25,639 nucleotides of DNA from DASPXY01 sp038227745 (GTDB lineage: Bacteria > Planctomycetota > Planctomycetia > Gemmatales > Gemmataceae): NCBI GenBank assembly GCA_038227745.1, contig JBBRPS010000035.1, forward strand, positions 1-25,639, given 5' to 3'. Under the pieces are notes generated by a model that saw only the letters and a list, made by a program, of their open reading frames with translations, did not search any database and was not told the DNA's origin. Below are positions 14,406 to 21,937 of the stretch, piece by piece (the first letter of the stretch is position 1; the number at the start of each line of letters is the position of its first letter). Position numbers and translations under genes: made by a program.

Positions 14406-15704
14406 CTAATCAACCTTGGTGTTCAGGTGCAGGCCGATGTACGTGTAGACATCGTAAGCACGCTCCTGGTAGCCCGGCGGCGGCGCGAAGAAGAGCGGCG
14501 CCTTCGAGTAGGTGCCCTGCGTGTCGATGATCTGGTAGATGTACTTGTTCCAGTTGTGCAGGATGCCCAACTCCCACGTGGTCGTGTTGCCGTTGCCGTG
14601 GAACCCCGTCGGCCCGGTCAGCACCGTCGTCCACACCTTCGTCTTCTTGGCGTCCTTGTCGAGCCAGTACACGACCTGGCCGAGGTAGTTGACGTTCCGG
14701 GACGGGTTGTCGAAGAAGACGCCCCAGCCGCCGATCTCGATGGCGTTGTACCAGGACAGCTGCTTGCTGATGATCCAGTTCGCCGACACGCCGGTGTAAC
14801 GGCCCTCTTCCAGGTTGTACCAGGCGTAATCGCTCGAGTTCAAGGGGCGCTGCCAGGCCAGGGCACCCATCGGGCCGAGGACGGTCGTCTGCCGACCGGC
14901 CTTGATGTCCACGCCGCCCTCGGTGAGGATCGGCAGGTGGGCGGTCAGGTTGAGGTCTGTCCACTGGCCGCCGAAGCGTGGGTCGGTGTTCCTCCAGCCG
15001 CCTGCGGTGGGTCCCAGGAATGAGGCGTCGGCGCCGGCGATGAAAATCGAGTTAAAGCCCCAGGACAGGTCCTTGGCATCCAGCGGCTTGCTGAGGTACA
15101 GGCCGATCTGGCGGAAGAGGAACTCATCGCCGAAGCGGTTCATCACCGGGGCGATGTTGTTGACCCCACGGCCGGTCGAGCGGTAGGTGTAGTCCGAGTC
15201 GATCCAGCCGGCGATCTTAATCTTCGCCTTGTCCGCGTTGTCGCCGAAAATCAGGTTCTGCAGAATGCCGACCTTCAGCAGCGGCGTGGGGCCGAGGGGC
15301 GTTTCCTCGGGCCGCCCCTCCTGCTCGGCTTGGGTCGGGGCACGCGATTCCGTCGGGTCGCCGCCCGGGGCCACGTCACTGCCCGGGGTGCCGGCGCCTT
15401 CCGGGACCGGCATCGGCGCGCCGCCGCCGCCCTGCGGTTGCCCACCGGCCTGCGGTTGCCCACCGGCCGACGGCTGCGCCTGGGCCGCGCCCAGGCGGGC
15501 CGCCGTCGGCACCGTCGCCCCGGCCGGCACCCCGATCGCTGCCGTCGGCGCCGTCGGCGCTCCGAGGGCCGTGCGGTTCGACGGCGTGGGGGCCGGGAGC
15601 GAATACGAGGTCGGGGACTGTACGAGGGGATATTGCCCCCAGGCTACTGCCGAACCCGTGAGCGCCAGCGCCAGGCTGAGCGCGATCCTGCGATTCCATC
15701 GCAT
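14406..15704 (-). CDS. Outer-membrane beta-barrel porin (BBP2-like), truncated by amber codon
   Basis: A 432-aa product as read, missing its last strands. A signal peptide (MRWNRRIALSLALALTGSAVAWGQ) is followed by a long low-complexity Pro/Ala/Gly stretch (about 30-145, with GGQPQ repeats). The barrel region (about 150-432) begins KIAGWIDSDYTYRSTGRG and shows aromatic-rich alternating strands and motifs typical of planctomycete porin-like proteins (RQIGLYLSKPLD, DIKAGRQTTVLGPMGALAW, NWIISKQLSWYNAIEIGGWGVFFD). It would form a diffusion channel for small solutes. The start at 15704 has GGAAGG about 10 nt upstream. The stop is TAG at 14406-14408, and the same frame continues to 14172 with the missing barrel end, so the truncated protein would probably not assemble. 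Whether it is linked to the adjacent biuret operon is unknown; they share strand but are separated by a terminator-like hairpin. Confidence 0.85.
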   Translation of the reverse strand: MRWNRRIALSLALALTGSAVAWGQYPLVQSPTSYSLPAPTPSNRTALGAPTAPTAAIGVPAGATVPTAARLGAAQAQPSAGGQPQAGGQPQGGGGAPMPVPEGAGTPGSDVAPGGDPTESRAPTQAEQEGRPEETPLGPTPLLKVGILQNLIFGDNADKAKIKIAGWIDSDYTYRSTGRGVNNIAPVMNRFGDEFLFRQIGLYLSKPLDAKDLSWGFNSIFIAGADASFLGPTAGGWRNTDPRFGGQWTDLNLTAHLPILTEGGVDIKAGRQTTVLGPMGALAWQRPLNSSDYAWYNLEEGRYTGVSANWIISKQLSWYNAIEIGGWGVFFDNPSRNVNYLGQVVYWLDKDAKKTKVWTTVLTGPTGFHGNGNTTTWELGILHNWNKYIYQIIDTQGTYSKAPLFFAPPPGYQERAYDVYTYIGLHLNTKVD

Positions 15705-15813
15705 TGGGTATTGACCTTCCGTGTCAAGTCGTGCGTAGTTACCAGGCCAGTCCGGAGAGGGTGGCCGCGTCCGTAACGGCGGAGAGGTACATGCAATGAA
15801 TCGGCCGGACCAG

Positions 15814-15961
15814 GCGGCGACTTGAGAGAGTTGAGAGAGTTTCGGAACCGGGGCCGGCAGGGGCGGCGCGGCGCCCTCGGCAACCTTGGCAAATCCTTGC
15901 CAGCCGCCGTCGACGGGGCGAACGGCCGGCGTCCGCCGGCCGTTCGCCGCCGCAAGCCGCT
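15814..15961. repeat. Intergenic repeat element, copy B
   Basis: This is the partner of 4154-4336: GCGGCGACTTGAGAGAG (15814-15830), then CCGGGGCCG, GCCCTCGGCA, GGCAAATCC, CCAGCC, the GCGAACGGCCGGCGT palindrome, and GCAAGCCGCT immediately before the TAG of the protease gene. It is about 35 nt shorter than copy A. In both copies the element starts exactly at a minus-strand TAG stop. Confidence 0.7.
15917..15948. terminator. 15-bp hairpin after the protease gene
   Basis: Arms GGCGAACGGCCGGCG (15917-15931) and CGCCGGCCGTTCGCC (15934-15948) flank a 2-nt TC. It lies 13 nt beyond the protease stop codon. It is the same palindrome family as 4278-4323. No T-tract follows. Confidence 0.7.
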
Positions 15962-18019
15962 CTACCGGGCTTTCAGCATCAGCACCATGATGCCTTCCGC
16001 CGAGGAGTTGGTCATGTTGGAGATCACGACGCGGTAGTCGCCGCCGAAGAACGCCCGGAACGAGACTTCCGGGTCGGGGTTGACGCGGCTGTCCTGTTTC
16101 ACCAGGTGGCCCCGCGAGTCGAAGACGTGCAGGCCGACATCGGTCGAGCCGCGGCTCACCACGAAGACATGGATCTGGTCACGCGGCAGCAACTTCTTGA
16201 GCGTGAACGGGACCTGGCCCAGGCCCGCCAGGCGGAAGGGGATCATGCTCCTCTCCAGGTTGTCCGTGAAGGGGCGGTAGCCCTTCAGGGCGAGGGCCTT
16301 GAGCTTGACCTGGATCTCGGGGAACTCCGGATTGCCCGCGAGCGGCGGCTGCTTCAGGCCCTGGAACAGGCCCGCGATCTCCTGCGGCGTCAGGGACTGC
16401 GCGCGGTCGGCCAGCAGTTCGTGGACGAAGCGGACGTCGAGGCCGAAGTTCAGCGCCTCGAGGGTCAGGTCGCGGTCCTTGCTCTTGCGGATGATGAAGG
16501 TGGCGATGGCGATGACCTTGCCCTCATCGTCGAAGATGGGGCCGCCGCTGTTGCCCGGGTTGATCGGCACGGTCACCTGGGTGAAGCTGCCGGGGAAGGC
16601 GCGATCCTTGCGGCGCACCGCGGACACGATGCCGTCGCTCAGGGTGCGCGTCAGGACGCCGCCGCCGGCGTCGCCGGGGTGGCCGATCGCGAAGACGTGC
16701 TCGCCGACCGAGGCCACGTAATCGCGCGCGGCCAGCGTCACGGGCTGAATGCCCCACCGGGCGATTTCGGCGCCGGCCGACGACACGTCGATGATCGCCA
16801 GATCGACCTGGCGGTGGACGGCGGTCAGCTTCGCCTTGGCCGGCCCGATGACGAGGCGCTCGTCCTCGCCGCCCTTGGCGGTGCGCAGGAAGTGGACCTC
16901 GAGGCCGGAGCGGGCGTTCTGGATGACGTGGCGGTTCGTGATGACCAGGTGCTTGCCCTCGTACTGGACGAGGAAGCCCGAGCCGCCGCCGGCGTTGATG
17001 GCCTCGACCATGGGGACCGCAGGCGCCAGTTGCGCGAACAGTTCCTTCAGCGACTTCTTTACGGGCGGGGCCGGTTCCTTCTCCTTCGGTGGCTCCTTGT
17101 CCTTGGGGCGGTCCTTGTCTTTCGTCTCCAGTCCCGGATCTTTCGACGGGGTTTCCAAGGGGCCGGGACGAGATGCCGGATTGCCCTTGGGAGTCGGCGT
17201 TTTTTCTTCACCGCGGGGCCGGGAGAATGCCTGCATGTCGGCCGTGTCGGAGGAGTGGAACAGGGGGAGCAGCACGACGACGCCGAGTATGACCAGGCCG
17301 GTCAGCATGGCGAAGCCGGCCCCCAGGCGCACGCGGGCGCCCGTGCTGGTCGGGAACAGGCCCGCCCGCGCCTGGGAGCGCTTCTCTTCCTGGGCGAGCC
17401 GCGTCTGTTCGGCGTGGACGGCGCGCCGGTGCTCTTGCTCCAGCTGGGGCGGAGGGGTGGCGGAGCGCAGCCACGGGGCGGCGAGCTGCACGAGGAGGGC
17501 GTCGCGTTCGCGGAGCGTGTCCCGGTCGGACCCCTTTGCCTCGCGGATGATGCGCAGGCGGTCTTCGAGCGCCATGGCGCGGCGGCAGCTTTCCGGGTCG
17601 CCGAGCTGGCGCTGAACCAGCCCCATCCCAAGGTCGAGCTGCGCCTGGCGGGAGAGGTCGGCCAGCCGCCCCGTCTGGCGCCTGTGGCCCCAGTAGCCGA
17701 CCAGCCGGGCGGTCTGCGAGAACGCGGCACCGACGGCCCCCGGCACTTCGCCCAAGGCGCTCAGGCCTGGAACGCCCTTGCGTCCGGCGCCGGCAGCACT
17801 CGCGCCCGCGTCCGGCTGGGCTTTCGCGTCGGGTTCGAGCGGCGGGGAAAAGCTCGGCGCGGGGACGAGGGCGCTGGCTGGCATCCAGCGGGCGGCCCCT
17901 TCCTGCAGCACCATGTCGGTGGGCAGAAGTTCACCCCGGGCCAGCATCCCTTCGAGGACGTCGCGGGAGACCGGCCCGTGCTTCTTCTTGTCTTTCGCGA
18001 AGAACCAGCGCTCGCTCAT
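15962..18019 (-). CDS. Membrane-anchored trypsin-like serine protease with GYF domain
   Basis: A 685-aa protein. Residues 1-50 match a GYF_2-type domain (WFFAKDKKKHGPVSRDVLEGML...WMPAS), usually a proline-rich peptide binder on the cytoplasmic side. A helical charged region (about 110-220) precedes one transmembrane helix (about 231-253), then a Lys/Pro/Glu-rich linker. The S1C/HtrA-like protease domain spans about 325-530, with His364 in TNRHV, Asp406 in VDLAII, and Ser491 in PGNSGGP. No PDZ domain is apparent; the C-terminal ~120 residues (LPRDQIHVFVVSRGSTDVGLHVFD) resemble a beta-sandwich PPC-type domain. It is likely an envelope protease with an inside domain coupled to an outside catalytic domain. 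A GGAGG ribosome site lies 8 nt before the ATG. It stands alone and diverges from the kinase gene at 18387. Its substrate is unknown. Confidence 0.88.
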   Translation of the reverse strand: MSERWFFAKDKKKHGPVSRDVLEGMLARGELLPTDMVLQEGAARWMPASALVPAPSFSPPLEPDAKAQPDAGASAAGAGRKGVPGLSALGEVPGAVGAAFSQTARLVGYWGHRRQTGRLADLSRQAQLDLGMGLVQRQLGDPESCRRAMALEDRLRIIREAKGSDRDTLRERDALLVQLAAPWLRSATPPPQLEQEHRRAVHAEQTRLAQEEKRSQARAGLFPTSTGARVRLGAGFAMLTGLVILGVVVLLPLFHSSDTADMQAFSRPRGEEKTPTPKGNPASRPGPLETPSKDPGLETKDKDRPKDKEPPKEKEPAPPVKKSLKELFAQLAPAVPMVEAINAGGGSGFLVQYEGKHLVITNRHVIQNARSGLEVHFLRTAKGGEDERLVIGPAKAKLTAVHRQVDLAIIDVSSAGAEIARWGIQPVTLAARDYVASVGEHVFAIGHPGDAGGGVLTRTLSDGIVSAVRRKDRAFPGSFTQVTVPINPGNSGGPIFDDEGKVIAIATFIIRKSKDRDLTLEALNFGLDVRFVHELLADRAQSLTPQEIAGLFQGLKQPPLAGNPEFPEIQVKLKALALKGYRPFTDNLERSMIPFRLAGLGQVPFTLKKLLPRDQIHVFVVSRGSTDVGLHVFDSRGHLVKQDSRVNPDPEVSFRAFFGGDYRVVISNMTNSSAEGIMVLMLKAR

Positions 18020-18386
18020 GGGGCGAACCTCCGGGGGGGGACCGCTGAATCAATTCGGAACTACAGGAGGAAATACGCCGCGCACCGAGAGGGCTTACAG
18101 CGCGATTCTCGATTCTAGGTCAGGCGGCGGTCGCTTACAAGCGCCAAGTACGCGCCTCCGGCGGATCCGTGAGCGTCGCCCTGAAGGCTTTTGCCGGGTG
18201 GGAAAAGGCGACCGCCATGAGCAAGGAGACAGGTTGGGCTGCGGCGGGCGAGCAGCTCCGTGCGCCCCCCCTCCGGCCAGTGCCCTCGCCGAATCCTTGC
18301 GGCCGGGGCGGCAGTGTGGTTGAATGGCCGAGCGGGCGGAGTACGAACCTGGGCCTTCCCTGCCCATCTGTCTTCCGGAGCCCACG
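18020..18386. promoter_or_regulatory. Divergent promoter region, protease and kinase genes
   Basis: This 367-bp gap separates two divergent genes, so it should contain both promoters. I see no gene, no strong inverted repeat and no confident -35/-10 pair. An in-frame ATG at 18324 would lengthen the kinase by 21 residues, but it lacks a ribosome site. Confidence 0.5.
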
Positions 18387-21300
18387 ATGCCAGATGAAAC
18401 GCAGCCCTCAATTCCCGACGGCTCCGAACGTCAGCCTGCCCGCCCTCCCACTCCACCGGGGGACCACACGCTGCCGCTCGCCGGGCCCGCCGCGGATGCC
18501 TTACCCTCGAGACTCACCTCCGCGCAACACGGGAGCGGGACGCTGCCCCCTTCCGGCAAGGGGCCGCCCGCACCTCCCCACGCGGGCTCCCCCGTCGCCA
18601 CCCTCGGTATGGACCGGGCCGTGGACTCCCTGGCCCACCTCCGCAGCGCCCCGGGCTACGAGGTCCTGGGGGAGCTGGGGCGGGGAGGCATGGGCGTCGT
18701 CTACAAGGCCCGGCAGCTCAAGGCGGGCCGGATCGTCGCCCTCAAGATGATCCTGGCGGGCGGCCACGCCACCCCGGCGGACCTGACCCGCTTCCGCCGG
18801 GAGGCGGAGGCAATCGCGCGGCTGCAGCACCCGCACATCGTGCAGATCTACGAGGTCGGGGACTGCGATGGCCTCCCCTTCTTCTCGCTGGAGTTCTGCC
18901 CCGGCGGCTCCCTCCACCGCAAGCTCGGCGGCACCCCCCTGCCGCCCCAGGAGGCCGCGCAGCTCGTCGAGTGCCTGGCGCGTGCCGTGAACGCCGCCCA
19001 CCGGAAGGGGATCCTGCACCGCGACCTCAAGCCGGCGAACATCCTCCTGGCTGAGGACGGCACACCCAGGATCACGGACTTCGGGCTGGCGAAGAGGCTC
19101 GACGAGGCCGGGCAGACGACCACCGGCACGATCCTGGGGACGCCGAGCTACATGGCCCCGGAGCAAGCGCAGGGCCGCGCCAGCGACATCGGTCCGCTCT
19201 GCGACGTGTACGCGCTGGGGGCGATCCTGTACGAGTGCCTCACTGGCCGCCCGCCATTCCTGGCGGCGACCGCGCTGGACACCATGCTGCAGGTCGTCAA
19301 CGATGACCCAGTCTCCCCGCGGCAATTGCAACCCAGGTTGCCGCGCGACCTGGAGACGGTCTGCCTGAAATGCCTGCGGAAAGAGCCGGAACGACGCTAC
19401 GCCAGCGCGGAGGACCTGGCCGATGACCTGCGCCACTTCCGCGCCGGCGAGCCGGTCCGCGCCCGGGCCATCGGCCTGCCGGGGCGGCTGTGGCGCTGGG
19501 TCCGCCGCAACCCCGCCCTGGCCGCCCTGTCCGGGACCGCGGCGCTGCTCCTCGTGGTGGTCGCCACGGTTTCTGCCGTCGCCTACGCCAGCACCAGTGG
19601 GGCCCTCGCCCGCGAGGCGGAGGCACACACCGACGCCACTCGCCGCCAGGAAGAGGCCGTCCGCGAGCGCGACCAGGCAAACCGCAACCTGTACGCCTCG
19701 CTCGTCGGGGAGGCCCGCGCGCTGCGGCTGGCCCGCGTCGAGGGCTACCGCGGCCGCGCCTGGGGTCTACTGCGGGGGGCGCGGCAGCTCGAGACGCCCA
19801 ACCGGGACCTCGCCGAGCTGCGCCGGGAGGCGGTCGCCTGTCTCGGGGATTTTGTCGGCCACGCCCCGGTCATTCGCCAGGAGTTGCCCGCGGGCGCTCG
19901 GAGCTTCGCCCTCCGGCCGGACGGCGGACAGCTGGCGGTGGTGCTCGGCGGCAGCGTGTTGCTCAGGGATCTGCGCGGGGGCGGGGACGTGGCGCGGCTG
20001 GTGGCTGCTCCCGGGGCGGCGGTCAACGGGGTAACCTTCGCCCCCGAGGGCGCGGAAGTCCTGACCGGGCACACGGACGGGACGGTCAAGCTCTGGCAGC
20101 CCGGCGGGGACAAGGGGACATGGACCGGCAAGGCCATCGCGCGGCTCGGCGGCCCAGTGTATGCGCTCCGGTGGACACGAGAGGGCCGCCGCCTGGCCTG
20201 CAGCCTCTTCGTCGAACGGGCGATCGTGCGTGACCTCGGCGCGGAGGAGGCGGTCAGCCTGGGAGCGGCAGGCCGGGCCCTTGATGGCCCGGCCGCGTTC
20301 TGCCCGCGCGGCGACCTGCTGGCGGTCGCGTGCCGCCAGGGCAACGGCGCGTCGGGCCTGCTGCTCTGGGAGGTGGGTTCGCGGAAGGTGCGTGGCTTTC
20401 TCGACCCGGGGCTGGGGACGGTCTTCGCTTTCGATTTCAGCCCCGACGGCGCCCGCCTCGCCTGCGCCTGCACTGAGGGCGTGGCGGTCTTCGACACGTC
20501 CGGTCTGCGGCGGGTGTGGTTCGTCCGCTGTGACGAACCGTTCACGGTCGCCTTCAGCTCGGACGGGCGGGCCCTCGCGTATTGCGCCTCGCAGGACGGC
20601 GCGGTCCGCCTGTGGAACCTGGTGAGCAACCGCGAGCGCGCCGTGCTCAACCTGGCGGAGCCTGCCGGTTTCGTCGCCTTCGACGCGCGCGGCCAGACGC
20701 TGGTGGCGGCCGGCGGGCGCACGTTGCGCGGCTGGGCCCTGCAGGCGGCGGAGCGGCGCGCCCTCGCCGGGCACGACTCCGGGGTCGAGGGCATGGCCTT
20801 CAGCCCCGACGGCAAGCTGCTCGTCTCGCCCAGCATCGACCGAACCGTCAAGGTCTGGGACGTGGAGACCGGCGCCCTGCTGCGCACGCTCGGCGGCTAC
20901 CACGATACGACCCGCGTGGCCGCTTTTCCCCGCGACGGCCGGCTGCTGGCGGTCGGCTCGGCCGACGCGGAGGCCCTGGTGCGTTTCTGGGACCTGGCCA
21001 CGTGGAAGGAGCAACCCCTCCTCGGGGATCGACTCGACTGGGTAGATCGTACCTACGCCCGGCAGGTCTGGGCAATCGCGTTCAGCCCGGACGGTGAGCA
21101 CATGGCGGTCGGCGGGGATGGCGTCGGGCTGACGCTCTGGCGCCGGTCGCGCTCGCCCGAGGCCGCGGGGCCGCTCCCGTTCCGCCGGGTCGCGCGACTT
21201 TTCGACAAATCGACGACCGCGGCCCAGTTCAGCCCCGACGGCCGTTATCTCGCCTGGGTGGACCGTGGCGCCGTGCTCCGCCTGTACGACGTGCAGAGGC

Positions 21301-21743
21301 GCCGGCCGCTGCTGGGGCCGCCGGCGGCGCTGGCGTGGCACGTACGCTCGTTCGCCTTCAGCCCCGCCGGCCGGTCCATCCTTTACCAGGACCAGGCGCA
21401 CCGCGACCTCGTCCGCTGGCACGTGGCGGACGGCCGCCTAGGGACGGTCGTACCCAACGCCCGCCTCAAGCGGTCGCGGAACACCATGTCCAACGGGTTG
21501 CTGGCCGCGACGGCCTCTGGGGAGTGGGTGGCGCTTTCGGGTCGCTCGGTCACCGTCTGGGACGTCGCCCGGGGCGAGCTGCTGCTGGCACTCCCCGAGG
21601 AACTGACGGCGGTCTACTGTATCGCCTGGAGTCCCGACCGCCGCCGCCTGGCCGTGGGCACGTCGGATGGGGCCCTGTCGATCTGGGATATCTCTGCGGT
21701 CCGTGCCCGGTTGGCCGAGATCGGCCTCGACTGGCAGCGCTAG
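18387..21743 (+). CDS. Ser/Thr protein kinase with C-terminal WD40 repeats
   Basis: A 1118-aa Hanks-type kinase. After ~90 low-complexity residues, the kinase domain (about 91-355) carries GRGGMGVVY (98-106), Lys120, HRDLKPAN (211-218), DFG (231-233), GTPSYMAPEQ (251-260) and the planctomycete-type tail ending LADDLRHFRAGEPVRARAIG. A transmembrane helix (about 381-400) follows, then a charged coiled-coil-like stretch (EAEAHTDATRRQEEAVRERD) and WD40 repeats from about 490 to the end (units such as FSPDGKLLVSPSIDRTVKVWD). This puts the propeller on the far side of the membrane. The ATG at 18387 is preferred because CGGAG lies about 7 nt upstream; the ATG at 18324 has none. It is unlike the first kinase in its N-terminus and retains DFG. 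It converges on the kinase at 21938-24415. Ligand and substrate are unknown. Confidence 0.9.
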   Translation: MPDETQPSIPDGSERQPARPPTPPGDHTLPLAGPAADALPSRLTSAQHGSGTLPPSGKGPPAPPHAGSPVATLGMDRAVDSLAHLRSAPGYEVLGELGRGGMGVVYKARQLKAGRIVALKMILAGGHATPADLTRFRREAEAIARLQHPHIVQIYEVGDCDGLPFFSLEFCPGGSLHRKLGGTPLPPQEAAQLVECLARAVNAAHRKGILHRDLKPANILLAEDGTPRITDFGLAKRLDEAGQTTTGTILGTPSYMAPEQAQGRASDIGPLCDVYALGAILYECLTGRPPFLAATALDTMLQVVNDDPVSPRQLQPRLPRDLETVCLKCLRKEPERRYASAEDLADDLRHFRAGEPVRARAIGLPGRLWRWVRRNPALAALSGTAALLLVVVATVSAVAYASTSGALAREAEAHTDATRRQEEAVRERDQANRNLYASLVGEARALRLARVEGYRGRAWGLLRGARQLETPNRDLAELRREAVACLGDFVGHAPVIRQELPAGARSFALRPDGGQLAVVLGGSVLLRDLRGGGDVARLVAAPGAAVNGVTFAPEGAEVLTGHTDGTVKLWQPGGDKGTWTGKAIARLGGPVYALRWTREGRRLACSLFVERAIVRDLGAEEAVSLGAAGRALDGPAAFCPRGDLLAVACRQGNGASGLLLWEVGSRKVRGFLDPGLGTVFAFDFSPDGARLACACTEGVAVFDTSGLRRVWFVRCDEPFTVAFSSDGRALAYCASQDGAVRLWNLVSNRERAVLNLAEPAGFVAFDARGQTLVAAGGRTLRGWALQAAERRALAGHDSGVEGMAFSPDGKLLVSPSIDRTVKVWDVETGALLRTLGGYHDTTRVAAFPRDGRLLAVGSADAEALVRFWDLATWKEQPLLGDRLDWVDRTYARQVWAIAFSPDGEHMAVGGDGVGLTLWRRSRSPEAAGPLPFRRVARLFDKSTTAAQFSPDGRYLAWVDRGAVLRLYDVQRRRPLLGPPAALAWHVRSFAFSPAGRSILYQDQAHRDLVRWHVADGRLGTVVPNARLKRSRNTMSNGLLAATASGEWVALSGRSVTVWDVARGELLLALPEELTAVYCIAWSPDRRRLAVGTSDGALSIWDISAVRARLAEIGLDWQR

Positions 21744-21782
21744 CTGACCGTTTCAGAAGTCAGCTGCCAGTGGCGTGGCGCC

Positions 21783-21838
21783 GTAGGGAGGGCGACTGCC
21801 CACCGTTTACGTGAACTGGTGGGCAGTGCCCACCCTAC
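21783..21838. terminator. Bidirectional hairpin between convergent kinase genes
   Basis: The left arm 21783-21803 and right arm 21819-21838 form a stem of about 20 bp with one mismatch and one bulged base (GTAGGG, GGGC, ACTGCCCAC and complements) around a 15-nt loop. It lies in the 194-bp gap between two convergent genes, so it can end both transcripts. The rest of the gap shows nothing else. Confidence 0.7.
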
Positions 21839-21937
21839 CGCGCTGGCGGCGAACTTGTGTACCGATATTGCTGTCTTCCGCGAAGCGCTGCTGAACTGGG
21901 CGGCGTGTAGAGGCGGAGGCGGCGCGTCCAGAACCCC

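Larger units (their letters stand above)
15705..15961. other. Non-coding gap between protease and porin genes
   Basis: This gap has no gene. The part nearest 15704 should hold the porin promoter and leader. The remainder is copy B of the intergenic element. No confident promoter was found. Confidence 0.6.

Noticed and set aside
16106..18118. 670-codon plus-strand open frame opposite the protease gene
   Set aside because: Composition is skewed and there are no domains, while the minus strand encodes an intact GYF/trypsin-like protein with catalytic residues and a good ribosome site.
18290..18362. tRNA-like stretch (GGTTGAATGGCCGAGCGG)
   Set aside because: It resembles a D-arm region only; no acceptor stem, anticodon arm or T-arm could be assembled around it.
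18324..18386. Alternative kinase start at 18324
   Set aside because: No ribosome site precedes it, whereas CGGAG precedes the ATG at 18387.
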